From JAHIGH01 sp964564035 (GTDB lineage: Bacteria; Patescibacteriota; Microgenomatia; Levybacterales; UBA12049), in assembly GCA_964564035.1 (NCBI GenBank), contig CAZLZN010000011.1, positions 1-41,289 on the forward strand: a DNA stretch of 41,289 nt, read 5' to 3'. The translations under genes were made by a program, and so were the position numbers. The notes beneath the pieces were generated by a model, which saw only the letters and a list, made by a program, of their open reading frames with translations, made no database searches and had not been told where the DNA came from. The stretch's first letter is position 1; every line of letters begins with the position of its first letter. Shown piece by piece: positions 23,307 through 32,264 of this stretch.

Positions 23307-24057
23307 ACTTACCGAACACATCGGCTACCCCGTCATCATCCACGCTTCCCGTCACGTAATCAGCCCTGCTTTTGAGCTCAGGCACAGCATTTCCAACGGC
23401 TATCTTCAGCCCGACCCCTTTGAAAAGCGGAAAATCATTGTATCCGTCACCGACTCCAATCATTTCACTCCTGTTTACATTTAGAAACTCAGCTAGCTTC
23501 AGAGCGGCGTGCTTCTTGCTTGCGCCCGCGTGTGTGATATGCAGTGCAATCATGCCCTTGTGATAAGCTACGACCTTGTTCAGTGAGAGAGTGTGGTATC
23601 TGGACAGATTCCTGATAAGTATATCTGCTTTTTTTTCCTGAATTTTGGGTATAAAAAAGCTGATGGGCTTTTTTATGGACAAGTTTTTGGAATATAATTT
23701 TTCTTTATTGTTATCGACTACCCAAATTTTGTCGGATGTTTTGTTGAGGAGATTTGTGATATTTTTCAGATCTTTGGGCAAAATAGGTTTTTCCCACATT
23801 ATCTTGCGGGTTACAGGATTGACGATCTGTGCCCCTCCATTGATTATGCACGGCTTGCTGAGCCCCAGCTCTGAAAATATCCCCGTCACGCCATCCAAGT
23901 GTCTCCCGCTGGCTATACCTACGGTAATATTGTGTCTTGCTTTAATAATTGTATCGCGCAGTTTTTTGGAGATTTTTCCGTTTTTGTTGTTGGAGAGAAG
24001 AGTGCCGTCTATATCACATAATATAATCTTGTATTTTTGTTTATTTTTTTTCCCCAT
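23296..24057 (-). CDS. Cof-type HAD phosphatase
   Basis: 253 aa from ATG 24057 (MGKKNKQKYK); an upstream start at 24093 is possible. Motif I IILCDIDGTLL has the nucleophile and acid Asp pair, motif II TVGIASGRHL, motif III Lys in the cap region and motif IV GVGDGYNDFPLF. The large C2 cap and length match Cof/YidA-like sugar-phosphate or nucleotide phosphatases. Substrate unknown. Tail-to-tail with vanW. Confidence 0.9.
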   Translation of the reverse strand: MGKKNKQKYKIILCDIDGTLLSNNKNGKISKKLRDTIIKARHNITVGIASGRHLDGVTGIFSELGLSKPCIINGGAQIVNPVTRKIMWEKPILPKDLKNITNLLNKTSDKIWVVDNNKEKLYSKNLSIKKPISFFIPKIQEKKADILIRNLSRYHTLSLNKVVAYHKGMIALHITHAGASKKHAALKLAEFLNVNRSEMIGVGDGYNDFPLFKGVGLKIAVGNAVPELKSRADYVTGSVDDDGVADVFGKFIL

Positions 24058-24409
24058 TAAATCTATATTAAGTAATATATGTAAGAATAGCAAGTCAGCA
24101 ATAAGTATTTATAGTACGCAAGTGCTCTTTGGCTTTTATCACAATCTATGACAAATGTCATTCTGGTTAATAAATTAAATTACAAATCCAAAATTACAAA
24201 TTACAAATAAAACCAAATATATAAATTCAAATATCAAATTCGCATATTACGCAGTCAAAATAAATTGTGGATTTAATTATTTGTATTTTGATATTATTTG
24301 TTATTTGGTGCTTTGAATTTGGAATTTCTTCTCATAGGATCAAATCGCGGTATTAATCCTCTACAATGACAATTTTTGAATGTCCAATGAGCAGTTACCA
24401 TAGTGCCCC
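24058..24409. repeat. Non-coding AT-rich region with inverted low-complexity repeats
   Basis: The left arm (about 24171-24250, words such as AAATCCAAAATTACAAATT) is loosely complementary to the right arm (about 24270-24335, TTATTTGTATTTTGATATT and TTTGAATTTGGAATTTC). The arms flank a unique 30-base centre. No gene is seen. It looks like a degenerate stutter repeat of the kind seen elsewhere in the window, possibly a decayed MITE. Confidence 0.55.
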
Positions 24410-24438
24410 TTGAGAATGAGCGCGATTAATGATAAAAT
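24410..24438 (+). promoter_or_regulatory. Promoter of the rpsP operon
   Basis: TTGAGA (24410-24415), 17-base spacer, TAAAAT (24433-24438), 20 bases before the rpsP ATG. Confidence 0.55.
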
Positions 24439-24458
24439 TGTAAATTGTAAATACATTT

Positions 24459-24686
24459 ATGTCACTCGTAATCAGACTTACAAAAACAGGCAAAAAAGGG
24501 GAGAGAAAATTCCGTGTTGTCGTCAAAGAAAAGAGAAGCAAAAGAGACGGCGGTTATATCGATCTCTTGGGCTGGTACCAGAAAACCAAAGACCACAAAC
24601 TGCAGAATATTGACAAAAAGAAGTACGAATACTGGGTCTCACAAGGTGCCCAACCAAGTGCGATAGTTTCCGAAATAGTCAAATAA
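24459..24686 (+). CDS. rpsP: 30S ribosomal protein S16
   Basis: 75 aa; MSLVIRLTKTGKKGERKFRV then LLGWYQKT and WVSQGAQPSAIVSEIVK are the conserved S16 segments. It belongs to the central domain of the small subunit. First gene of a three-gene operon, 1 base before khpA. Confidence 0.95.
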   Translation: MSLVIRLTKTGKKGERKFRVVVKEKRSKRDGGYIDLLGWYQKTKDHKLQNIDKKKYEYWVSQGAQPSAIVSEIVK

Positions 24687-24687
24687 T

Positions 24688-24930
24688 ATGCAGGACACAC
24701 TTAATTATATAGTTACATCAATAGTTGATCATCCGGATGATGTAAAAGTCGACGAAATTAACGAAAACGAAGTCCTGAACCTCATAATTTCAGCCAACAA
24801 AGAAGATATCGGCAAAATAATCGGCAAAGAAGGCAAAGTAATCAGAAGTATCCGCAATATCATGAAAATTAAGGCTATGAAACAAGGCGTTCGCATAAAC
24901 ATCTCCATCGCCGATAGTGAAAAGAAATAA
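24688..24930 (+). CDS. khpA: KH-domain RNA-binding protein KhpA
   Basis: 80 aa type-II KH domain with the GxxG-type loop IIGKEGKVIRSIRNIMK. KhpA binds RNA together with KhpB in Firmicutes and affects cell-division and wall synthesis genes. In this operon the usual rimM gene between rpsP and trmD is absent. Confidence 0.9.
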   Translation: MQDTLNYIVTSIVDHPDDVKVDEINENEVLNLIISANKEDIGKIIGKEGKVIRSIRNIMKIKAMKQGVRINISIADSEKK

Positions 24931-24934
24931 ACAT

Positions 24935-25633
24935 TTGAAAATCTCCATACTTACGTTGTTCCCGGAAATGTTCGCGGGGCCATTTGATCACTCCATTGTA
25001 AAAAGAGCCAAAGAGGCCGGCAGGGTGGAGATAAATATCGTCAACATACGAGACTTCGGGGTAGGACGGCACAAAATAGTAGATGATACGCCTTATGGCG
25101 GGGGAATAGGAATGGTAATGAGAGCGGATGTACTGCAAGCAGCAATCGCAAAACTAAAAACGCAAAACGAAAAACAACATAAGGAAAAAGTCGTTTTACT
25201 GTCTGCTTCGGGAAAAGTATTTAAACAGAGTGACGCCAAAAATTTCTCTAAAATTGACCATTTAATACTTATTTGCGGGCATTATGAAGGAGTAGACGAG
25301 CGGATCATGAAGTATGTTGATGAGGAAGTATCTATCGGAGATTTTGTCGTCACTGGCGGCGAAATTCCCGCCATGCTGATTACGGACTGCGTATCCAGGC
25401 TGGTATCGGGCGTGCTGAAAGAAGGCGTCACCGACGCGGAATCTTTTTCACTAAGAGATAACAGCGAGTCAACATTGCTTGAATATCCTCACTTTACAAA
25501 ACCCCAAGTATTTAATGGAGATACCGTTCCCGATGTGCTACTGAGCGGGAACCACAAGAAAATCGATGATTGGAGAATAGGGGAGGCGCAAAAAAAGACA
25601 TTGAAACAGAGGCCTGATCTGCTGAAGAAGTAG
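24935..25633 (+). CDS. trmD: tRNA (guanine37-N1)-methyltransferase
   Basis: 232 aa. I choose TTG 24935 because the protein then begins MKISILTLFPEMF, the family's canonical start; a GTG at 24917 (overlapping khpA) is possible. SPOUT-knot motifs are intact: ICGHYEGVDERI and SIGDFVVTGGEIPAMLI bind S-adenosylmethionine, and TDAESFSLRDNSE matches the hinge before the C-terminal domain. It methylates G37 in tRNAs to keep the reading frame. Confidence 0.94.
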   Translation: MKISILTLFPEMFAGPFDHSIVKRAKEAGRVEINIVNIRDFGVGRHKIVDDTPYGGGIGMVMRADVLQAAIAKLKTQNEKQHKEKVVLLSASGKVFKQSDAKNFSKIDHLILICGHYEGVDERIMKYVDEEVSIGDFVVTGGEIPAMLITDCVSRLVSGVLKEGVTDAESFSLRDNSESTLLEYPHFTKPQVFNGDTVPDVLLSGNHKKIDDWRIGEAQKKTLKQRPDLLKK

Positions 25634-25640
25634 AAATCAG

Positions 25641-26381
25641 TTAAAATATCGGTTTTTGGGGATCATTATCTACAACAGCCTCAGGCGCCACGCCCGAATC
25701 ATCCGACTTCCATGAATTTAAGTCACTAATTAGCAAGCTGTTTTGCGCGCTTATCGGATTTATCGGCTCCTCGTTATTAAGACGCGGCGCTTTGTAGGCT
25801 TTACTGAAAAACTTGAGAGTAATAAACGCGGAGTCGGATTCGGCTTCTATAGATTCGACTTCATTTAAAGGCAGTTTTTGGCTCATTTCTTTTATGAAAT
25901 TTTTAATGTCCGAGACGTTTCCTTTGAGACTTAATTTTATATATATAAATTCGCCGGAATTGTGTTGGGTCTGGTTTGTGGGAGTATCAGCGCTAAGCGG
26001 GCCAAGTCCGAATGTATAGTCTTCGACAGCAATTCCTGCGTTGCGGGAGCTTTGGTTTATGGATGTAATAATAGACGCAAAATCTTTCTCAACAGGAAGA
26101 GCCTGCACAACTGTCATACGACTATTCTCAAGTGCAGTTTTGTTGAGACGGGACATAAAAGTCAAATTGCTGTTTAGTATCGATATACGGCCGCGCGCCG
26201 CTATAGCTTCGTCGCGAAGTGAAAAAAAGCTCTCGAACTGAGGCATTACAAAACTGAAAAATAACAAAATAACAAAAGCCAATATCACCGACAACAGCAG
26301 GAGCGAATAATACGGTGAATCCTTATAGGAATAGTATATAAAACGCGCAGAGTTTGATCCGCGTAATTTTTCTTTTATCAT
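25641..26381 (-). CDS. pilO: Type IV pilus assembly protein PilO-like
   Basis: 246 aa. A short cytosolic part, one transmembrane helix (about 27-48), a coiled-coil stretch (SLRDEAIAARGRISILNSNL) and a ferredoxin-like periplasm-side domain with GNVSDIKNFIKEMSQKLPL, the PilO/GspM layout. It overlaps pilN by 4 bases. PilM-PilN-PilO form the alignment complex linking the cytosolic motor to the external machinery. It ends in a Pro/Asn-rich tail. Confidence 0.8.
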   Translation of the reverse strand: MIKEKLRGSNSARFIYYSYKDSPYYSLLLLSVILAFVILLFFSFVMPQFESFFSLRDEAIAARGRISILNSNLTFMSRLNKTALENSRMTVVQALPVEKDFASIITSINQSSRNAGIAVEDYTFGLGPLSADTPTNQTQHNSGEFIYIKLSLKGNVSDIKNFIKEMSQKLPLNEVESIEAESDSAFITLKFFSKAYKAPRLNNEEPINPISAQNSLLISDLNSWKSDDSGVAPEAVVDNDPQKPIF

Positions 26382-26923
26382 ATTGCTAGTAAATCCAACG
26401 TCATAACAAAATTCTGGTCAAGTGAGCTTGAAGAAATAGAGGTTAGGAACAGTTTGGAGAACTGCTTACCGGGACCTGTCAAACTGACGATAGAATTAGC
26501 CAGTTCATCCAAAAGCGATAAATTTGTGCTTGAAAATTTTATGGTATAAGTTTTGTTGTTTAAAATTATTTCATCGAGCTTCACTCCTGAGGGGATTTTT
26601 TCCTGAATCAGTTCAAGTTTGCGCTGAGGCTGTGACCGTTTTTGGATTATGCCGCGAATAAAGTTGGAACGTTCATTTATAAAAGCCAGCTTATTTATGT
26701 CCAAACTATAATACTCCAGCTGTGATTTGAGATTTGCTTCCTCTTCCTGAAGCTGAGGAAGAGGGGATAATGTTATAAAAATTGAGAGTACAACCGACAA
26801 CAGACCGACGCCGAAAAGAATAAAAATAGAAATCAGACGCAAAAGAAAAAGCCTTTTTAGAAGAGGCGTGATTGATTTGGATTTTCGCTGATCCTGTAAA
26901 AGATTAATACCATGATCACTCAT
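26378..26923 (-). CDS. pilN: Type IV pilus assembly protein PilN
   Basis: 181 aa. The N-terminal GINLLQDQRK is the PilN motif that binds PilM. One transmembrane helix (28-52), a helical stretch (LQEEEANLKSQLEYYSLDI) and an alpha-beta domain (KLELIQEKIPSGVKLDEIIL) follow. The start overlaps the end of pilM by 8 bases and the end overlaps pilO by 4, indicating translational coupling. Confidence 0.87.
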   Translation of the reverse strand: MSDHGINLLQDQRKSKSITPLLKRLFLLRLISIFILFGVGLLSVVLSIFITLSPLPQLQEEEANLKSQLEYYSLDINKLAFINERSNFIRGIIQKRSQPQRKLELIQEKIPSGVKLDEIILNNKTYTIKFSSTNLSLLDELANSIVSLTGPGKQFSKLFLTSISSSSLDQNFVMTLDLLAI

Positions 26924-27950
26924 ATTCTTTAAGAGCTAATCCTATTGCTACTGCAAATTCAGGCCCGCGCGGTTCAATATCGGGCGGTACACCTAAAACA
27001 CCCAGCATTCTCCAGGGGTTACCGATGATTGTTTCGAGCCCTATATTGCGAACAAAAAAAGAGCTGAGCCCGGGCAGACTGGCACTTCCTCCGGTTAAAA
27101 TGACTTGGGTTATGGGTGATTCATTTTTGTAACGATCATTGTAAAAAGTAAGTGCTTTTTTTATCTCAACAACCATTGATGAGAGTACGGGTAAGATGGC
27201 GTTACTGATTTTACCACCGAAATTTTTATCGGACAGCCCGTAGAGTTTTTTGTATTCTTCGGCTTGAGGAATAGAAAATCCAAAATCCGCGGCTATAGCC
27301 CTAGTTAGCGCGATTCCTCCAAGCGGTACGAGGTAGGTAAATATAATCATGCCGTTTTGGACGATCGATAAAGTCGTACTAAAAGCACCGATATTCATAA
27401 TGATCGATGTCGGAAATTTATCACCTAATACAATTCCCCTGATTGCCGAAAGGACTTCGGTTTCAACGCCAGCGATACTTAACCCGGCAAGTTCCAGGAT
27501 CATTTGATAGCGCTGTATAAGCTGTTTGGGTGCGGCGACCAGAAGAACCTGCATTTTGGCCGACGGGTCGGTGCTTTTGGGCTTGCGCAATATACACCAA
27601 TCTAGAGTGATTGATTCGAGAGGCGCGGGTATATACTGTTCCGCTTCCCAGAATATAGCACTTGATAATTCTTTTTCAGAAATATTGGGCATATCTATTA
27701 CTTTGGTGAATACTCTATTCTCAGGAAGAGCAACGCTAACATTGTTTGTTGTGATCTTTGCATCTATTACCAGCTTGTTAATTACCGCTGCCAATTCCTG
27801 ATGGTCAAAAGGCGATTCGGATGTTATGCCTTTCGGTTGAGCCTGAACAGACAAAGACTGAGCATATTTGATCTGATTTTTGTCATGTTCAAGCCAAACA
27901 ACTTTTATAGAAGTTTGTCCTATGTCAAGCCCAAAAGTATTACTTTTCAT
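26916..27950 (-). CDS. pilM: Type IV pilus assembly protein PilM
   Basis: 344 aa actin-like ATPase. The phosphate loop FGLDIGQTSIKVVWLE, VETEVLSAIRGIV, and the adenosine motif VILTGGSASLPGL are intact; family length is about 350. It sits on the cytosolic face and binds the N-terminal tail of PilN. It is 2 bases after the PilX-like gene. Confidence 0.94.
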   Translation of the reverse strand: MKSNTFGLDIGQTSIKVVWLEHDKNQIKYAQSLSVQAQPKGITSESPFDHQELAAVINKLVIDAKITTNNVSVALPENRVFTKVIDMPNISEKELSSAIFWEAEQYIPAPLESITLDWCILRKPKSTDPSAKMQVLLVAAPKQLIQRYQMILELAGLSIAGVETEVLSAIRGIVLGDKFPTSIIMNIGAFSTTLSIVQNGMIIFTYLVPLGGIALTRAIAADFGFSIPQAEEYKKLYGLSDKNFGGKISNAILPVLSSMVVEIKKALTFYNDRYKNESPITQVILTGGSASLPGLSSFFVRNIGLETIIGNPWRMLGVLGVPPDIEPRGPEFAVAIGLALKEYE

Positions 27951-27952
27951 AT

Positions 27953-28822
27953 TTATTTCGGCGAAAATATTAAATAAGGATAGAATTCTACAGGCGCTTT
28001 GGGATAGCTTCTGAAACTTGTTAATTTGCGCTGAGTGCCACCAGATATGCCAACGGATGAAATCTCAATTCCCTGGGGCGGGAGATTGCTGCCGCGAATG
28101 CCTATGTACGTGCCCGCGTATAGAGGAATGATCCTCGCCAATAATCCGGAGGTTACATTGACAGCCGCACGGAAAGCGTAATTTCTACCGCTTACAGTAC
28201 CACCCGACGACGATGAGCTGAACCTGTTGTTTGTCCTTCTGGCATTACAAGGATCAAACGCGTAGTGACTGAGTGTCGGTGAGGCGCGCGTGCCGCTGAT
28301 TATGACTATTTCGAGAGCAGACATAGTATTGCTGGACTCAGGTGTTCCTACGCATACGTCAGAAGAATTACCCCAGTACACATTCAAGGTCCCGGTCCAA
28401 GGGGAAGAGTAATCAGGATAAGCGGACAGCCAAATATCGGCAGTGTCGTTTTTGATCAGAAAATCTCCGGAATTTATTTGAAATTCATTAGCGCTTCTGG
28501 TATTGACGGTAGTAACGTAATTTGAGTTATTGTTCAAATTGCCGGTTATTGTCGCGCTGGAGATCTGGGTAAGCGCGCGCTCTAAGCCTGCTTCAGCGGC
28601 TGCGAAAGCCCTTTGAGAGCTGTCCTGAGCGGTAGTAACCCTGAGATTATTGATTGTACGCGCAGCGAGCGATAATCCGATAGTCATAGCGACAACAAGC
28701 ACAAGAAGAGAAATTAGTAATATTTGCCCGCTATCATTTCGAACCGGCGCAAATGAGGAGAGCCTATACACTCTTTGCTGAATTATTTTTGTAAGACGCT
28801 TCAAACCGCGAAACTTGGGCAT
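27953..28822 (-). CDS. PilX-like pilus assembly protein
   Basis: 289 aa. A basic 30-residue head precedes a single hydrophobic helix (about 33-54, SGQILLISLLVLVVAMTIG) like PilX/GspK N-termini. Unlike true type IV prepilins it lacks the Glu at position +5. AFAAAEAGLERALTQIS is the conserved PilX stretch. The rest is Ser/Thr/Gly-rich and beta-like, and is probably a minor pilus component. Lies between pilM and the prepilin genes. Confidence 0.75.
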   Translation of the reverse strand: MPKFRGLKRLTKIIQQRVYRLSSFAPVRNDSGQILLISLLVLVVAMTIGLSLAARTINNLRVTTAQDSSQRAFAAAEAGLERALTQISSATITGNLNNNSNYVTTVNTRSANEFQINSGDFLIKNDTADIWLSAYPDYSSPWTGTLNVYWGNSSDVCVGTPESSNTMSALEIVIISGTRASPTLSHYAFDPCNARRTNNRFSSSSSGGTVSGRNYAFRAAVNVTSGLLARIIPLYAGTYIGIRGSNLPPQGIEISSVGISGGTQRKLTSFRSYPKAPVEFYPYLIFSPK

Positions 28823-28858
28823 ATTCTAATCGTAACAATCACAGCTATAGCTGTCAAC

Positions 28859-29413
28859 TTACAAGCTCGAAACATTACGCAAGGTTACCGAAGACTGGAA
28901 TGTAATGTCGGTATCTCCTTCAGGTAAGTTCAAGCTGTTTATCTTGCTAAGAGTAAAGTTGATTCGTATGGTTGGCGGACTGCTTAAGTTTTGCCTGCAT
29001 TGAAAACTGCACGCACTTACCACTACTTCGCTTCGATTGGTCAGGTCCGATCCGTTACGCGTAATAGAATTAGGGGCAGTCGAAGATGCCGGACATGAAA
29101 AAACGCTTTGGGTTAGATCTGAATTAGTGATCCGAAGAGTCTGGACAGTTGTCCCCGCGCCCGAGCAGGCCGGAGCAGTCCCGCCGTATGGACTTGGAAA
29201 ATTCAGGCTTTTCGCGAAACGCATTTGCTTTATAATCTGTTCAACTGCATGATCGCCTACACGCCGAACCGAAACTATTGATTCAGCTTTTTTTGACCCC
29301 CGCAATACAGTTACTAATATGGAAAAAATGACCGACGTCAAAACCGCAAATATTCCGATCACGACCAGCAATTCGACAAGAGTAAAGCCTTTTTGTCTGT
29401 ATTTTTGAAACAT
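28859..29413 (-). CDS. Prepilin-type protein (PilW-like minor pilin)
   Basis: 184 aa. A class III signal MFQKYRQKG|FTLVELLVVIG with Gly-1, Phe+1 and Glu+5, followed by a pilin helix and a beta-rich domain with Cys pairs (ACSGAG, SACSFQCRQN). It has the PilW-like stretch RRVGDHAVEQIIKQMRFA. Likely a minor pilin at the pilus tip. Confidence 0.88.
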   Translation of the reverse strand: MFQKYRQKGFTLVELLVVIGIFAVLTSVIFSILVTVLRGSKKAESIVSVRRVGDHAVEQIIKQMRFAKSLNFPSPYGGTAPACSGAGTTVQTLRITNSDLTQSVFSCPASSTAPNSITRNGSDLTNRSEVVVSACSFQCRQNLSSPPTIRINFTLSKINSLNLPEGDTDITFQSSVTLRNVSSL

Positions 29414-29432
29414 AATTTATAAATAAATCAGT

Positions 29433-29882
29433 TTATAACCCTGATAAGGGATTTACAGCCGATAGACATGTCGCCAGATCAACGTCATGGCAAAAAGGCG
29501 ATGACGCCGGACATTTGGAGTCGCGCCAGGCTACCATGACGGTTACACGCGTGATACCGGCCGCGCAGCCGGAGTTTGCAATATTTACTCTACGCAAATA
29601 ATTATCAACGTTCGCGTTAGCGCATCCTGTCGTATTTAGTGTTCGTGAATTTTTGGCGAGGCAGTAATCGCCGTTTGCGAGCGACGCAAAAACATTGTAA
29701 TTCTCATCACGTATACTTCTCACAACTTCAAGACCTTCCTGAGCATATTGGAGTGCAAGATTTTGATCTTTGCCATACCTGGTATTACCAAGCGACGTTA
29801 TAACGACGGCTGTAAGCGCTGTTACTATAACTGCAATAATTCCGAGTGCGACTAAAACTTCAATCAGCGTTTGTCCTTTCAT
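29433..29882 (-). CDS. Prepilin-type protein (PilV-like minor pilin)
   Basis: 149 aa. Very short head MKG|QTLIEVLVALGII with Gly-1 and Glu+5; then LALQYAQEGLEVVRSIRDENYN, typical of PilV. Two Cys-rich stretches near the C terminus. The start overlaps the next upstream prepilin gene by 4 bases. Confidence 0.87.
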   Translation of the reverse strand: MKGQTLIEVLVALGIIAVIVTALTAVVITSLGNTRYGKDQNLALQYAQEGLEVVRSIRDENYNVFASLANGDYCLAKNSRTLNTTGCANANVDNYLRRVNIANSGCAAGITRVTVMVAWRDSKCPASSPFCHDVDLATCLSAVNPLSGL

Positions 29883-30382
29883 GATTCATTGATATTGCCC
29901 TGCGTGTCGATCCGGATAGTCTTGGTCCTGCTTGAATCTGTCATAATAATAGTGCCTCCGCCTGATTGACCCGTTCCGGCGTTAAAGGTAACTTCAGACG
30001 AAGATCCTGATCCGAACCTGATCTGAGATGGTAATTGTTTTTCTTTATATCTAAACGGACGAGGCGAGCTGTTGCAGTAGATCCAAACCGAATAAGTTCT
30101 GGGCAGATTTATTCTAATGCTGTACGCGGTCAGCTGAGGTGAGGCCGGATTACACGCGACAGCGGGTACGGAAGGTATTGGAAGAAACTGTGAAGAGGAA
30201 CTGCTTTTTGACTCGTTAAGTACAGCTATTACGTCTAAAACTGAGGAGCTCAGAACTTGGGAACTGGAAAAATTTCCAAATGATACGAGACTTACTGTTG
30301 TTACCAGGAAGAAAATTGAAAAAACTACAATAAGCTCGATAAGAGTAAAGCCGTAATTTTGTCGGTGGCAGTATTTGTTCAT
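29879..30382 (-). CDS. Prepilin-type protein (GspH/FimT-like)
   Basis: 167 aa. Prepilin signal NYG|FTLIELIVVFSIFF; then a beta-rich domain ending in GGTIIMTDSSRTKTIRIDTQGN, which is the GspH/FimT ending with I-x-I-D-x-x-G. A minor pilin. It is 3 bases after the pilin at 30386. Confidence 0.86.
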   Translation of the reverse strand: MNKYCHRQNYGFTLIELIVVFSIFFLVTTVSLVSFGNFSSSQVLSSSVLDVIAVLNESKSSSSSQFLPIPSVPAVACNPASPQLTAYSIRINLPRTYSVWIYCNSSPRPFRYKEKQLPSQIRFGSGSSSEVTFNAGTGQSGGGTIIMTDSSRTKTIRIDTQGNINES

Positions 30383-30385
30383 ACC

Positions 30386-30868
30386 TTAGGGACTAAAGAG
30401 CGTATATGACCAGTTCTCTGTTCCGCCGGTACAATTCGTGACTGATGCACCGCCCGAAATGGTATTGGGATTATTCGATTGATCTTTTTGCTGGTCATTT
30501 ACGTTTTCAAGGCAGGCGGCCAGTGTATACGCAGCATTACCGAATGCTGATTGGTACCTATAAATAAACGGGCTAGCGTTAGTGGGATCACAGGGTCTTT
30601 TTTGCATGTAAGTAATACCGCCTTGGGTTAAAGGCTGATTACAGGCAGGAAGAGAACCGGGATATGTGCCCTGATCAGACCTGTACAGCTCAAGAGCCGA
30701 CTGGATCTGCCGCAGGTCAGATTTGCGCTGAGTATCGCGGCCTCTTTCGCGAACTCCGACATAGTTTGCCATCAAAAATGTTGCCAGTACCCCAATAATC
30801 GCTATAACAACGAGCAGTTCAATCAGCGTGAATCCTTTATTCAGATTATTAAATTTATGATTATCCAT
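30386..30868 (-). CDS. Type IV prepilin (PilA/GspG-like)
   Basis: 160 aa. MDNHKFNNLNKG|FTLIELLVVIA has Gly-1 and Glu+5; the helix runs through RGRDTQRKSDLRQIQSALEL and YRSDQGTYPGSLP, the GspG-like pattern with the conserved Tyr-Pro turn. Two Cys near the C terminus (CLENV, TNCTGG) may form the D-loop disulphide. Candidate major or abundant pilin. Confidence 0.87.
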   Translation of the reverse strand: MDNHKFNNLNKGFTLIELLVVIAIIGVLATFLMANYVGVRERGRDTQRKSDLRQIQSALELYRSDQGTYPGSLPACNQPLTQGGITYMQKRPCDPTNASPFIYRYQSAFGNAAYTLAACLENVNDQQKDQSNNPNTISGGASVTNCTGGTENWSYTLFSP

Positions 30869-30889
30869 ATTGATTTGATTTATATAATG

Positions 30890-31408
30890 TTAAGGTGTCG
30901 TATTCGGACTAGAGACTCCAAAATTACAAGCACCTCCGCATGTATTCGATATACTGTTGCTTACAGCAGATGCGCAAGCCGCGCCGGACGCCGGGAAACA
31001 CATTTGAGGATCTTTAGGCGCTTCAAGAGAGGCAAAGATCAAGTAACATTGACCGTTTACACAATTACCGGAATTGGGTACAAAGTAAACATAACGTCTA
31101 CCGCTTTTCGGATCACTCGGCAAACGGGACATATAATCTGACCATGCACCGCCCCAGTTAGTGCCGGTTATTGAGTAAGAAGCTGTTGAGTTTGGGTATC
31201 TGCCGTAATCCTGGTAATATATTTCGAGCGCGCGCTGAAGCTGTGCCAGATCGGATTTGCGTTTTGCATCATTTGTCTGCGCAATTTTTTGTACAGGATT
31301 GAGGATAAGAATTAGGCCGGTAATGAGAACAGAAATCATGCCGATCACTACCAGTAATTCAACTAAAGTATATCCTTTTTTAAAAGTGTTTTTGAATTTA
31401 GCTGACAT
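30890..31408 (-). CDS. Type IV prepilin (PilA/GspG-like)
   Basis: 172 aa from ATG 31408 (MSAKFKNTFKKG); the frame continues to 31432 but the short head fits the class better. Signal KKG|YTLVELLVVIG with Glu+5. The helix ends in KRKSDLAQLQRALEIYYQDY, GRYPN, as in the pilin at 30386, so the two are paralogues. Several Cys in the C-terminal half. The start overlaps pilD by 11 bases. Confidence 0.86.
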   Translation of the reverse strand: MSAKFKNTFKKGYTLVELLVVIGMISVLITGLILILNPVQKIAQTNDAKRKSDLAQLQRALEIYYQDYGRYPNSTASYSITGTNWGGAWSDYMSRLPSDPKSGRRYVYFVPNSGNCVNGQCYLIFASLEAPKDPQMCFPASGAACASAVSNSISNTCGGACNFGVSSPNTTP

Positions 31409-32210
31409 AGATAAACTGTAAAAAATAATCAATTATATTTTGTCCCCAAAACAAGCTCACCAGGGTGCCCAATACCAAGAATGGTCCAAAAGGAATTGTA
31501 CCCCCTTTGAGCTTCTTTTTACCGAGTAAAACCAGTATGAGAGAAAACCCGGCACCTGTCAAGAAAGCCAAATAAACTGCCAATATGATCTTTGGGAAAC
31601 CCAGAAAAAATCCCATTAGAAAACTAAAAACTACATCGCCAAAGCCGATAGCGCGTCCTTTGGAAAAATAAAAAAGCAGAAAGAAAATACTAAAGACTAT
31701 AACCGCCGATAGGGATATACCCAGAATGTCTATACCCGCAAACCCGCTAAAAATATATTTTATCAGGATCACGGTTAGAGCGAATAAGACTATCTTGAAA
31801 GGAATAATCCCATATTTGAGATCGATAAAAAATACTACGATAAATGACGAAATAACTACAAGTAAATATATTATTTCCGGCAATATAGTTAAATCACCAA
31901 ATACGGAATAAGGTGACGAGTTTAGATTATTGTATACAACGAACAGAAAAATTGAGGCTGTGACCAATTCAACAAGAGGGTAGAATGCACTGATTTTTAC
32001 CGAGCAGTATCTGCATTTTCGATCTAGGATCAAATATGAGAAGACGGGGATAAGGTCAAAGGGATGCAGTTTGTGCCTACAATGAGCACAATGAGACGCT
32101 GGAAATATAATTGATCTGTCAAAAGGCAGCCTATCTATAATGACGCCTAAAAAACTTCCAATAAAAAGACCCAATATAAAAACGAATAAATATAATATAA
32201 AAATTTCCAC
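31398..32210 (-). CDS. pilD: Prepilin peptidase
   Basis: 270 aa, about eight hydrophobic segments. Cytosolic zinc loop with CAHCRHK and CRYC (Cys-x2-Cys twice). The catalytic Asp pair of the aspartic protease is visible in FFIDLKYGIIP and GFGDVVFSF (GxGD). The enzyme cleaves and N-methylates prepilins. It leads the minus-strand prepilin operon. Confidence 0.95.
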   Translation of the reverse strand: MEIFILYLFVFILGLFIGSFLGVIIDRLPFDRSIIFPASHCAHCRHKLHPFDLIPVFSYLILDRKCRYCSVKISAFYPLVELVTASIFLFVVYNNLNSSPYSVFGDLTILPEIIYLLVVISSFIVVFFIDLKYGIIPFKIVLFALTVILIKYIFSGFAGIDILGISLSAVIVFSIFFLLFYFSKGRAIGFGDVVFSFLMGFFLGFPKIILAVYLAFLTGAGFSLILVLLGKKKLKGGTIPFGPFLVLGTLVSLFWGQNIIDYFLQFIYVS

Positions 32211-32264
32211 TATATAGTTATATTACATTAGTTCTTTTTTTAAGTACAGTAGGATTTAGAAGGT

